From assembly GCA_009923375.1 (NCBI GenBank), contig RFTO01000030.1:1-10050 (forward strand): a stretch of 10,050 nucleotides of DNA. Reading direction: 5' to 3'. Below are positions 1 to 6,985 of the stretch, in pieces. The DNA comes from Actinomycetota bacterium (GTDB lineage: Bacteria; Actinomycetota; Actinomycetes; S36-B12; UBA5976). Both the position numbers and the translations under genes were made by a program. The notes below the pieces were generated by a model. It had not been told where the DNA came from. It worked only from the letters and a program-made list of their open reading frames with translations, and searched no databases. Every line of letters starts with the position of its first letter. Positions within the stretch are counted from its first letter, which is position 1.

Positions 1-96
1 GCTGACTTCGCCGCCCGCGACGGCGTCGGCGCCCAACCGCTCGACAATCGCCTGTGAGAAAGTGAAAGGCGGATTTGCATCTTGGCCACAGATCAT
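1..96 (-). CDS. Partial CDS, N-terminus of an unidentified protein running off the left edge
   Basis: On the minus strand an open frame begins at ATG 96-94 and runs off the window. It reads MICGQDANPPFTFSQAIVER and then LGADAVAGGEVS. A stop lies in frame just upstream (103-105), so this ATG is the only candidate start. The text looks like a soluble protein N-terminus, and the AT-rich stretch 97-117 fits a divergent intergenic region shared with the next gene. The motif (Q)xIVERLGADAV faintly recalls the first helix of some FAD-linked oxidases, but 32 residues are too few to assign a family. The competing reading is a plus-strand C-terminus in frame 1 (ADFAARDGVGAQPLDNRL, stop TGA 55-57), which also has GC-rich third positions. 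I prefer the minus reading only moderately. Flanking sequence would settle it. Confidence 0.42.
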   Translation of the reverse strand, partial: MICGQDANPPFTFSQAIVERLGADAVAGGEVS

Positions 97-104
97 CTTA
101 AGTT
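75..104 (+). promoter_or_regulatory. Candidate promoter of the DksA-like gene
   Basis: TTGCAT (75-80) and TAAGTT (99-104) are separated by 18 bp, just upstream of the gene starting at 129. The region 91-117 is conspicuously AT-rich for this genome. The reverse strand of the same patch offers TAACTT (105-100), so it may serve both directions. Pattern only; not verified. Confidence 0.35.
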
Positions 105-128
105 AAGAAAGAGTTAATGGAGGCCATC

Positions 129-836
129 ATGAATGTAGTGCGTATCGTCGCCGTCGCGGCGTCAGTCTTGTGCGGAGCCATGGCGGCCTCCGCCCAGCAG
201 GCCGCCCCCGCGAAGGCCAAGCCCGCAGCCAAGCCGGCAACAAAGCCTGCGGCGAACAAGCCAGCCGCAAAAGCGCCGGTCAAGCCCGCAGCCAAGCCCG
301 TTGCTCAAGCACCGGCGACAAAGCTCACGGCCAAGGAAGTCGCCGCGGCTGCGAAGGCAAGTGCCGCGCCGGTTGTCGAGCAGTCATCCGTTGTGATTCC
401 AGAGGCACTGACCAAGCCTGCGAAGGTTGGCCGCAAGGCGCCCGCTGCCCCGGCGGTGCTCGAGGATGAGTCACCGTGGACAAAAGCGGAGTTGAACGCA
501 GTACGAAAGCAGCTTGATAAGGATGTTGCCGAAAGGCGTGCAGAGGTGTCCGAGTTGGAGAACTCACTGCGTTCGCTAATCCAAGATTCAAGTGATGGCG
601 CCGGTGATGACCAAGCCGATGCAGGTACCAAGACTTTCGAGCGGGAGCACGAGATGTCAGTCCTGTACAACGCACAAATGCTCTTGGATCAGGCAGAGCG
701 CGCAATCCAGCGCCTGGGTTTGGGCACCTACGGAAGCTGCGAGATGTGCAGTCAGCCGATTGGCAAGCACCGCTTGCAGTACATGCCTCGAGCCACCCTG
801 TGTCGTAGTTGCCGAGAAAGAGAAGATCGCCGCTGA
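129..836 (+). CDS. DksA/TraR-type C4 zinc-finger protein with signal-peptide-like N-terminus and Ala/Lys/Pro linker
   Basis: This 235-residue protein has a C-terminal DksA/TraR domain. Residues about 116-200 form the helical hairpin (starting SPWTKAELNAVRKQL, with the acidic tip DDQAD). The zinc finger is CEMC...CRSC at C204, C207, C225 and C228 (CX2C-X17-CX2C). Family members bind in the RNA polymerase secondary channel; actinobacterial ones are mostly uncharacterised. In front lies an Ala/Lys/Pro-rich disordered linker (about 24-110). The first about 22 residues (MNVVRIVAVAASVLCGAMAA, then SA) look like a Sec signal peptide with a possible cut after ASA, which is odd for a cytoplasmic regulator. 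I chose ATG 129 because GGAGG (119-123) sits 5 nt upstream. ATG 117 is also in frame. ATG 180 would remove the hydrophobic stretch, but its GGAG is only 2 nt away. The zinc-finger domain is certain, the start less so. Confidence 0.88.
   Translation: MNVVRIVAVAASVLCGAMAASAQQAAPAKAKPAAKPATKPAANKPAAKAPVKPAAKPVAQAPATKLTAKEVAAAAKASAAPVVEQSSVVIPEALTKPAKVGRKAPAAPAVLEDESPWTKAELNAVRKQLDKDVAERRAEVSELENSLRSLIQDSSDGAGDDQADAGTKTFEREHEMSVLYNAQMLLDQAERAIQRLGLGTYGSCEMCSQPIGKHRLQYMPRATLCRSCREREDRR
218..298 (+). repeat. In-frame 18-bp direct repeat coding KPAAKP in the linker
   Basis: The 18-mer caagcccgcagccaagcc occurs exactly at 218-235 and 281-298, 63 bp (21 codons) apart and in frame. Between and around the copies are degenerate variants coding the same Lys-Pro-Ala-Ala pattern. 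The linker therefore probably grew by local duplication and may vary in length between strains. Confidence 0.75.
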
Positions 837-851
837 CCGCTGACCGCTGAG
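831..851 (+). repeat. Tandem 7-bp triplicate giving TGA in three frames
   Basis: CGCTGAC (831-837), CGCTGAC (838-844) and CGCTGAG (845-851) lie in tandem across the stop codon of the DksA-like gene. Because the period is 7, the three TGA triplets (834, 841, 848) fall in all three reading frames, so any ribosome arriving here stops within 17 nt. Confidence 0.85.
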
Positions 852-864
852 GGTTTGGGACTCT

Positions 865-896
865 GACGGATGTACGCCTGATTCACAGGTGCCGTC
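865..896 (+). terminator. Candidate hairpin terminator after the DksA-like gene
   Basis: GACGG (865-869) pairs with CCGTC (892-896), and CGCCTG (875-880) pairs with CAGGTG (886-891, one G-U). The apical loop is ATTCA and there is a one-sided 5-nt bulge (870-874). It begins 28 nt after the stop codon. No U-tract follows, as is common for actinobacterial terminators. It lies before the proposed lspA promoter, which fits an end-of-transcript role. Confidence 0.4.
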
Positions 897-923
897 GGGT
901 CCACTCCTTGACGTTGCCATGGT

Positions 924-929
924 TAGGCT
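924..929 (+). promoter_or_regulatory. Candidate -10 box for a leaderless lspA transcript
   Basis: TAGGCT matches the actinobacterial TAnnnT -10 consensus and ends 7 nt before GTG 937, in frame with lspA. No Shine-Dalgarno precedes any of the possible lspA starts. This supports leaderless initiation at 937 rather than at GTG 889 or ATG 919. A TTGACG at 908-913 is only 10 bp from this box, too close to be its -35. Confidence 0.4.
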
Positions 930-936
930 CGCTGTT

Positions 937-1491
937 GTGGTGAAGACGGAGCATTCGGGGGTTCGGCGACGCGTGTTCGCTGTCGCATTGGCCTTCGTTT
1001 CCCTTGATTTTGTCACCAAGCAGCTGGTTGTCACTCAGTTCGAAGGACAACCGCCGATGCGCGTGGTCGGGGACATCCTGCGTTTGTGGGTGGGTCGCAA
1101 CCCAGGCGCAGCCTTCTCGATGGGAGCCAATGGCTCCACCGTCCTTTTCACGATAATCGCCTCGGCCGCGGTGATAGGGATCGGCGTTTGCGCCCCGCGC
1201 ATGGTGATGTCAATCGCGAGCCCGACTATGCCTTGGGCCGTGTCGTTATTGATGGCCGGTGCGGCGGGAAATCTGCTCGATCGACTACTTCGGGCGCCAG
1301 GTTTTGGCCGGGGTCATGTCGTCGACTTCATAGAGCTCCCGCACTTTCCGATTTTCAATGTCTCAGACATGTGCATTACGGCATCCGTCGTGCTGTATCT
1401 CCTTGCGAGCATGAGTGCCACCAGGGCACAGAAACGATCGCAGCAAGGGTCAGCATCCTTGCCAGACATCAGCTCGGAAAGGCCCCAATGA
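937..1491 (+). CDS. lspA: Lipoprotein signal peptidase (signal peptidase II)
   Basis: LspA is an inner-membrane aspartyl protease that removes the signal peptide of diacylglyceryl-modified prolipoproteins just before the lipid-bearing cysteine. The 184-residue reading has four membrane segments, roughly 13-33, 67-87, 99-118 and 141-163. Its signature blocks are D24 in LDFVTK, NPGAAF (55-60), GNLLDR (111-116) with catalytic D115, and VVDFIELP...FNVSD with catalytic D144. Length is normal for the family. The start is uncertain. GTG 937 follows a TAnnnT box and gives a compact N-terminus. ATG 919 and GTG 889 are in frame but lack a ribosome-binding site. The stop TGA (1489-1491) overlaps the rluD ATG, so the two are translationally coupled. 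The C-terminal about 20 residues are polar and probably cytoplasmic. Confidence 0.93.
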   Translation: MVKTEHSGVRRRVFAVALAFVSLDFVTKQLVVTQFEGQPPMRVVGDILRLWVGRNPGAAFSMGANGSTVLFTIIASAAVIGIGVCAPRMVMSIASPTMPWAVSLLMAGAAGNLLDRLLRAPGFGRGHVVDFIELPHFPIFNVSDMCITASVVLYLLASMSATRAQKRSQQGSASLPDISSERPQ

Positions 1492-2426
1492 GCAGTCATA
1501 ACCTCGCAGTGCCCGAAGAGCTTCTCGGTGAGCGCGTCGATGTCGTGGTGGCGGATCTGTTGAAGATCTCCCGCAGCCAGGCCGCCAGTCTGATCAGTGC
1601 CGGTTTGGTGACCATCGACGACATCGCGGTGTCGAAGTCCACGCGCATTGATGCGGTGACGTGGATCAAAGTGCAGGTTCCACATCGGGAGGACCTGCCA
1701 GAGGTGGTTACGGTGCTGCAACCGCAGGCTGTGGACCTTTCCATCATTTACGCAGACGCAGACATCGTTGTCGTCGACAAACCTGTTGGTGTAGCTGCGC
1801 ACAGCAGCGTCGGGTGGAATGGTCCGACCGTGATCGAGTCACTGCGGCGAGCCGGTTACTCCTTGCCGACCGTCGGAGTGGAAGACCGAGAAGGAATCGT
1901 CCACCGTCTTGACGTCGGCACTAGTGGCGTGATGGTGGTCGCGCTCAACGCAGGCGCATATTCCAGTTTGAAAGAGCAATTCCGCACCCGAACCGTCGGC
2001 AAGATCTACCACACCGTGGTGCAAGGGCATCCTCATCCCACCTCCGGGACGATTGACGCCCCCATCGGCCGCCACCCCGGCGCCGACTACAAGTTCGCTG
2101 TGATCACGGGCGGCCGACCTGCTGTAACTCACTACGACACAGTTGAGGCATTCCGCTACGCAACACTTCTTGAGGTGCACTTGGAGACTGGTCGCACCCA
2201 TCAAATCCGCGTGCATATGCAGGCAATTCGCCATGCGTGCGCGGGAGATCCCACCTATGGCGGCGATCCGGTGCTCGCAGCCAAACTTGGCCTGCGCCGA
2301 CAGTGGTTACATGCAGTGGGTCTGACCTTCGAACACCCTGACACAGGCAAGCAAGTGACCTTCAACTCCACATATCCCGACGATCTACAGCACGCACTCG
2401 ATGTGCTTGCGGAATGGACCCAATGA
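1488..2426 (+). CDS. rluD: RluA-family 23S rRNA pseudouridine synthase, RluD-like
   Basis: This 312-residue enzyme isomerises uridines in RNA; RluD of the RluA family acts on helix 69 of 23S rRNA. An S4 RNA-binding domain (about 13-65, containing LLKISRSQAASLISAG) precedes the catalytic domain. The family signature GIVHRLDVGTSG places the nucleophile at D142. Further conserved blocks are DKPVGVAAH (97-105), GRTHQIRVHM (235-244) and DPTYGG (254-259). The start ATG 1488 lies in an ATGA overlap with the lspA stop and has GGAAAGG 5 nt upstream (1476-1482). A longer open frame extends back to 1086 but overlaps lspA and has no family similarity there. The lspA-rluD pair is a common actinobacterial and wider bacterial arrangement. 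Its exact target uridines cannot be read from sequence. Confidence 0.94.
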   Translation: MSSHNLAVPEELLGERVDVVVADLLKISRSQAASLISAGLVTIDDIAVSKSTRIDAVTWIKVQVPHREDLPEVVTVLQPQAVDLSIIYADADIVVVDKPVGVAAHSSVGWNGPTVIESLRRAGYSLPTVGVEDREGIVHRLDVGTSGVMVVALNAGAYSSLKEQFRTRTVGKIYHTVVQGHPHPTSGTIDAPIGRHPGADYKFAVITGGRPAVTHYDTVEAFRYATLLEVHLETGRTHQIRVHMQAIRHACAGDPTYGGDPVLAAKLGLRRQWLHAVGLTFEHPDTGKQVTFNSTYPDDLQHALDVLAEWTQ

Positions 2427-3301
2427 TGACCACCACATTCACCTTGGCTGCCGACAGCGCCAATCCGATGACTGTCAATCGACTGGGTTACGGCGGTATG
2501 CAACTGACAGGTGCCGGAATCTGGGACATGCCCGAGGACATCGACAACGCCGTCGCAGTTCTGAAGGCAGCAGTGGGCGCTGGTGTTGATTTCATCGACA
2601 CAGCGGACTCCTACGGCCCGCACACAAACGAGGTGTTAATCAAGAACGCCCTGCACCCCTACGACGGTGTCACCATCGCCACCAAGGGAGGATTGCTTCG
2701 TACAGGGCCAGGTGCATGGCATCCCTGTGGTCGGCCCGATTACCTGCGCCAGTGTGTTGAGTTGTCCATGCGTCGACTTGGTGTGGACCGGATCGACTTG
2801 TGGCAGTTACACCGGGTGGACACCACGATTCCAGCGCAGGAGCAGTTCGAGGTAATCGCCCAGATGCAGCAGGAAGGCAAGATTCTCCACGTCGGCCTAT
2901 CCGAAGTCGATGTGCCAACGCTGCAGACCGCGCAGACGTTCATGTCGATCGTCTCGGTGCAGAATCTCTATAACGTCCTGAACCGCCAATCCGAGGCTGT
3001 CCTGGATTATTGCGAGCAAAACGGCATCGGCTTCATTCCGTGGTTCCCGCTGGGTAGCCGCCGACTAACTGACGCTGATATCGCCGAGGATCGCAGCGGA
3101 TTTGACACGATTGCACGCATCGCCGCTGAACACGATGCCACAAGTGCGCAGGTGGCATTGGAGTGGCTGTTGCAGAGAAGTCCGGTCATGATTCCGATTC
3201 CTGGCACCAAGTCGCTCAGTCACCTAGCCGACAACATGGGCGCCGCACAGCTCACATTGTCGGAATCCGCGGTCGCGGAACTGGCCGCCTTGGCCAGTTA
3301 A
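2423..3301 (+). CDS. Aldo/keto reductase
   Basis: This is a 292-residue NAD(P)H-dependent aldo/keto reductase with a TIM-barrel fold. The catalytic tetrad is intact: D59 and Y64 in GVDFIDTADSYG, K88 in ATKGG and H130 in LWQLHRVD. The C-terminal cofactor-binding region shows the usual PIPGTKS block (258-264) followed by LADNMGA. The pattern resembles the oxidoreductase group acting on small aldehydes, but no substrate can be inferred. ATG 2423 overlaps the rluD stop as ATGA. ATG 2426 and ATG 2414 are in-frame alternatives, and no good Shine-Dalgarno is present, so translation probably depends on reinitiation after rluD. A metabolic reductase coupled this tightly to rluD has no obvious functional link and may simply ride on the operon. 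Confidence 0.93.
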   Translation: MMTTTFTLAADSANPMTVNRLGYGGMQLTGAGIWDMPEDIDNAVAVLKAAVGAGVDFIDTADSYGPHTNEVLIKNALHPYDGVTIATKGGLLRTGPGAWHPCGRPDYLRQCVELSMRRLGVDRIDLWQLHRVDTTIPAQEQFEVIAQMQQEGKILHVGLSEVDVPTLQTAQTFMSIVSVQNLYNVLNRQSEAVLDYCEQNGIGFIPWFPLGSRRLTDADIAEDRSGFDTIARIAAEHDATSAQVALEWLLQRSPVMIPIPGTKSLSHLADNMGAAQLTLSESAVAELAALAS

Positions 3302-3306
3302 CCGTG

Positions 3307-3335
3307 TCGGCTGCCTGCTTGAGCGCAGGCACCGA
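3307..3335 (+). terminator. Hairpin terminator of the lspA-rluD-AKR operon
   Basis: TGCCTGC (3312-3318) pairs perfectly with GCAGGCA (3325-3331) around the loop TTGAGC. The stem extends by TCGG (3307-3310) with CCGA (3332-3335), leaving C3311 bulged. This makes an 11-bp GC-rich stem starting 6 nt after the stop codon. There is no following U-tract, as often in high-GC bacteria. Position and stability argue for a terminator. Confidence 0.6.
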
Positions 3336-3410
3336 TGAGTCGGCGTAGGTTTGGACACCCCTGCCGCGAATGCGCATTGGGGTTGTGATCGTCCGAGCGA
3401 GGCATGTGAA

Positions 3411-3421
3411 GGGAGTACGGA
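3411..3421 (+). promoter_or_regulatory. Initiation signals of dnaE
   Basis: GGGAG (3411-3415) could act as a ribosome-binding site but is 12 nt from ATG 3428, longer than ideal. TACGGA (3416-3421) lies exactly 6 nt before the ATG, the spacing seen at the putative leaderless genes of this window, though it lacks the final T. Either mode is possible. The rest of the gap 3336-3427 contains no convincing -35/-10 pair. Confidence 0.3.
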
Positions 3422-3427
3422 TTCACG

Positions 3428-6400
3428 ATGTCAGATGAGTCGTCGTTCGTACACCTGCATGTCCACACCGAGTATTCGATGCTCGATGGTGCAGCGCGCA
3501 TCAGCAAGCTCATTGAAGCGGCAGTGGAAATGGGCATGCCCGCCGTCGCCATTACAGACCATGGCAACCTGTTCGGCGCCTTCGAGTTCTACAAGCAGGC
3601 CAAGGCCGCGGGTATCAACCCGATCATCGGCATGGAGGGCTATTACGCACCTCAGGGGCGGAAGGTTCGCGCCCCGATGGAGTTCGGATCGGGTCGCTTC
3701 TCAGACTCAGACGCTGACGGTGAAGACGGCGCGAGCCAAGGAAGCGGCGCATCGCGCGGGCGGTTCAATTACACGCACATGACATTGTGGGCTGAGAACA
3801 CCAAAGGCATGCACAATCTGTTCAAGCTTTCGAGTTTGGCCAGCATGGAGGGGTACTACTACCACCCGCGTATGGACCAGGAGTTAATGGAAACCTACGC
3901 CAAAGGCGTGATTGCCACCACGGGTTGCCCCAGTGGCGAGGTAAATCGGTGGTTGCAGGCGGGGGAGTACGACCGAGCACTCCAAGCCGCTGCGACTATG
4001 CAGGAGATCTTGGGTCGTGACAACTATTTCTGCGAACTCATGGATCACGGGCTGCAAATCGAACGCCAGCACCGGCAGGACCTGCTGAAGATCGCGAAGA
4101 CACTCAGCATCCCACTAGTTGCAACCAACGACCTCCACTATGTTCGGCCAGAGGAAGCAGACACTCACGGCGTGCTCCTTTGCATCGGCACCCGCACCAC
4201 CATCGATGATCCGAAGCGGTTCAAATTCGATGCGAAGGATTTTTATGTGAAGACTTCAGCGCAGATGAGAGATGTGTGGCGCGACTTTCCAGAGGCCTGC
4301 GACAACACACTGCTCATCGCCGAGCGGTGCAAGGTGGAATTCAACGAGCAGCAGTCGTTGATGCCGCAGTTCCCCGTACCCACAGGGCACACAGAAGATT
4401 CATGGCTTCACGCTGAGATTGAGCTGGGCCTGACCAAGCGTCTCGGTTCGGTGATCCCCGCCGCGTACAGAGAGCGCGCGGAATTCGAATACTCCGTCAT
4501 CACCAAGATGGGTTTTCCGGGTTACTTCCTGGTGGTCGCCGATCTCATCGACCATGCCAAGCGCAATGGCATCCGGGTCGGACCGGGCCGTGGATCTGCA
4601 GGGGGATCGTTGGTCGCCTGGGCCCTGGGCATAACAGAGCTCGATCCGATCGCGCTCGGACTGCTGTTCGAACGATTCCTTAACCCTGAGCGGGTCTCGA
4701 TGCCTGATATCGACATCGACTTCGATGAGCGTTATCGCAGCGACATGATCAAGTACGCCACTGCTCGCTACGGCGAGGACCGCGTTGCACAGATCGTCAC
4801 CTACGCCACGATCAAGGCAAAGGCCGCCGTCAAAGATGCTGCCCGGGCGCTGGGACATCCCTACGCCTTGGGCGACCGAATTACCAAGGCATTCCCGCCA
4901 TCGGTCATGGGCAAGGACATCTCGTTAGCCGGTATTTGGGACCCAACCGAATCGCGATATTCCGAGGCAGCCGACTTCCGGGCGTTGTATGACAGCGATG
5001 TTGATGTGCAACGCGTTGTGGATGTGGCGAAGTCTCTCGAAGGTTTGAAGCGTCAACCAGGAGTGCATGCCGCGGGAGTCATCCTGTGTCGCGAGCCGCT
5101 ACTCGATGTTGTGCCGCTGTTTAAGCGCGAGCAAGATGGATCAATCATCACCCAGTTCGACATGGGTGCCTGCGAAAAGCTTGGCTTGCTGAAGATGGAC
5201 TTCCTGGGTCTACGCAACTTGTCAGTGATTGACACCACCATCGCGAGCATCAAGATGAACTTCGGGGTCGAACTCGTGCCGGAGTTGCTGCCGTTAGATG
5301 ACAAGAAGACGTACGAACTGCTGTCCCGGGGTGACACTTTGGGTGTGTTCCAACTTGATGGGGGTGCCGTCCGATCGCTTCTGCGGGCGATGGCACCACA
5401 AGAGTTCGAACACATCTCCGCCGTTATCGCGCTCTACCGACCGGGCCCGATGGGTGCGAATGCGCACACGGATTATGCGGAGAGAAAGAACGGTCGACAG
5501 AAGGTGGTGCCACTGCACCCCGAGTTGGCCGAGACGTTGCGCGACATTCTCGACACGACCTACGGTCTGATTGTTTATCAAGAGCAGGTGCTGGCGATTG
5601 CACAGCAGGTGGCGGGTTACTCACTGGGGCGCGCAGATCTGCTGCGCCGCGCGATGGGTAAGAAGAAGCGGGAGGAACTCGATCGCGAGTTCGTTCCCTT
5701 CCGCGATGGAATGCACGAACGTGGTTTCTCCGATGAGGCAGTGAATGCGCTGTGGGAGGTGCTGGTCCCGTTCTCCGACTATGCCTTCAACAAGGCGCAC
5801 AGCGCGGGTTACGGACTCGTCTCCTACTGGACCGCCTACCTCAAGGCGAACTATCCGGCGGAGTACATGGCAGCGCTGCTGACCAGTGTGAAGGACGACA
5901 AGGACAAGTCAGCGCTCTACATCAACGAGTGCCGCAGACTGGGCGTGGAGATCTTGCCGCCTGACATCAACGAATCGCAACTGGACTACACGCCGGTCGG
6001 CTCCGCCATCCGCTTCGGACTTTCCGCAATCCGCAACGTCGGTTCGAATGTGGTCGAACTAATCATTGCAACCCGCAGTGAGCACGGACCCTTCTCGGAT
6101 ATTTACGACTTCCTCGCCGCAGTGGATGCGAGTGTCTGCAACAAGCGACTCATGGAAAGCCTGATCAAGGCAGGTGCCTTCGACTCACTCGGTCATCCGC
6201 GCAAGGGATTGATGCTGGCTCATATCGAGTTGGTGGATGCCGCCCTCGACGCCAAACGCGCATCGGCCGCGGGGCAATCGGATCTGTTCGCAGGCGAGAA
6301 CAACGTGGCCGGGGCGATCGACTCAGTAATCATCGTGGACTCCGAATGGGAGAAGGCGGGTCGGCTGTCCTTTGAGCGCGAAATGCTCGGCTGGTACGTC

Positions 6401-6985
6401 ACTGAACACCCTCTCCAAGGAGCCGAGGCGCAACTAGCGCGTTTGACGGACACCTCCATCTCGACCCTTGCAGATCGCGGCCAAGGGGCGATAGTCACGA
6501 TCGGCGGCCTGGTTACCGGCATCAATCGCAAGGTCACCAAGGGCGGTGACACCTGGGCGGTGCTGTCGATTGAGGACCTCAGCGGCGGCACGGAGGTCAT
6601 GGTCTTCCCCAAGACCTACCAAACGTGCGCAGGGCTGCTAGCCGAGGATTCTGCAGTGATTGTCAAGGCGCGAGTGGACCAGCGCGATGACGAGTTGCGT
6701 GTGATGGCCATGGAAGTAACTCAATTAGCGATTGCAGACGCGTCCGCGCCGGTGGTCTTGCACTTGGATGCGACCAACGTGGCGCAGAACACGATGGACA
6801 GCCTGCAGCAGATTCTGCGAGTTCATCCTGGGACCACGCAGGTGCACGTGCATCTACATAACGGATCGCGGACCACAGTGATCAAGCTGCCTGACCACCT
6901 CAGGGTGACCTCCACCTCGGCGCTGTTCGGCGACATCAAAGCTCTGCTCGGTCACTCGGCAGTTGCCTCAGCGGCGGTTGCGTAA
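3428..6985 (+). CDS. dnaE: DNA polymerase III alpha subunit, replicative DnaE1 type
   Basis: This is the 1185-residue catalytic subunit of the replicase. The PHP domain (about 7-290) keeps a full set of metal ligands: H11, H13, D20, H45, E70, H117, C167, D235 and H237. In M. tuberculosis DnaE1 this domain is the proofreading 3'-5' exonuclease. The polymerase active site is D429 and D431 in PDIDIDFDER plus D591 in LLKMDFLGLR. FNKAHSAGYG (787-796) lies in the fingers region. A helix-hairpin-helix region (about 862-900) and QSDLF (950-954), a good beta-clamp-binding motif, follow. An OB fold (about 1020-1100) precedes the C-terminal region. A hydrophilic Asp/Ser/Gly-rich segment (about 88-112) sits inside the PHP domain. 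Length matches DnaE1 rather than the shorter mutagenic DnaE2. The start is supported by the SSFVHLHVHTEYS N-terminus typical of the family. Confidence 0.97.
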   Translation: MSDESSFVHLHVHTEYSMLDGAARISKLIEAAVEMGMPAVAITDHGNLFGAFEFYKQAKAAGINPIIGMEGYYAPQGRKVRAPMEFGSGRFSDSDADGEDGASQGSGASRGRFNYTHMTLWAENTKGMHNLFKLSSLASMEGYYYHPRMDQELMETYAKGVIATTGCPSGEVNRWLQAGEYDRALQAAATMQEILGRDNYFCELMDHGLQIERQHRQDLLKIAKTLSIPLVATNDLHYVRPEEADTHGVLLCIGTRTTIDDPKRFKFDAKDFYVKTSAQMRDVWRDFPEACDNTLLIAERCKVEFNEQQSLMPQFPVPTGHTEDSWLHAEIELGLTKRLGSVIPAAYRERAEFEYSVITKMGFPGYFLVVADLIDHAKRNGIRVGPGRGSAGGSLVAWALGITELDPIALGLLFERFLNPERVSMPDIDIDFDERYRSDMIKYATARYGEDRVAQIVTYATIKAKAAVKDAARALGHPYALGDRITKAFPPSVMGKDISLAGIWDPTESRYSEAADFRALYDSDVDVQRVVDVAKSLEGLKRQPGVHAAGVILCREPLLDVVPLFKREQDGSIITQFDMGACEKLGLLKMDFLGLRNLSVIDTTIASIKMNFGVELVPELLPLDDKKTYELLSRGDTLGVFQLDGGAVRSLLRAMAPQEFEHISAVIALYRPGPMGANAHTDYAERKNGRQKVVPLHPELAETLRDILDTTYGLIVYQEQVLAIAQQVAGYSLGRADLLRRAMGKKKREELDREFVPFRDGMHERGFSDEAVNALWEVLVPFSDYAFNKAHSAGYGLVSYWTAYLKANYPAEYMAALLTSVKDDKDKSALYINECRRLGVEILPPDINESQLDYTPVGSAIRFGLSAIRNVGSNVVELIIATRSEHGPFSDIYDFLAAVDASVCNKRLMESLIKAGAFDSLGHPRKGLMLAHIELVDAALDAKRASAAGQSDLFAGENNVAGAIDSVIIVDSEWEKAGRLSFEREMLGWYVTEHPLQGAEAQLARLTDTSISTLADRGQGAIVTIGGLVTGINRKVTKGGDTWAVLSIEDLSGGTEVMVFPKTYQTCAGLLAEDSAVIVKARVDQRDDELRVMAMEVTQLAIADASAPVVLHLDATNVAQNTMDSLQQILRVHPGTTQVHVHLHNGSRTTVIKLPDHLRVTSTSALFGDIKALLGHSAVASAAVA

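Noticed and set aside
1..57. Plus-strand C-terminus ADFAARDGVGAQPLDNRL ending at TGA 55-57
   Set aside because: Possible, but the minus-strand frame extends further with protein-like composition and a start codon placed right at the AT-rich patch. It is kept only as the alternative reading.
657..1034. Long minus-strand frame over the end of the DksA-like gene and start of lspA
   Set aside because: It lies opposite conserved coding sequence of two genes and its composition looks like an antisense shadow.
1086..1487. Extension of the rluD frame back to 1086
   Set aside because: It overlaps the well-supported lspA in another frame, shows no pseudouridine-synthase similarity, and ATG 1488 has a usable ribosome-binding site and the ATGA overlap.
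3369..3378. Perfect 10-bp palindrome AATGCGCATT upstream of dnaE
   Set aside because: About ten such palindromes are expected by chance in 10 kb, and there is no second copy or flanking symmetry to suggest an operator.
4400..4858. 152-codon minus-strand frame inside dnaE
   Set aside because: It is antisense to the conserved polymerase active-site region; such frames are usual in GC-rich coding DNA.
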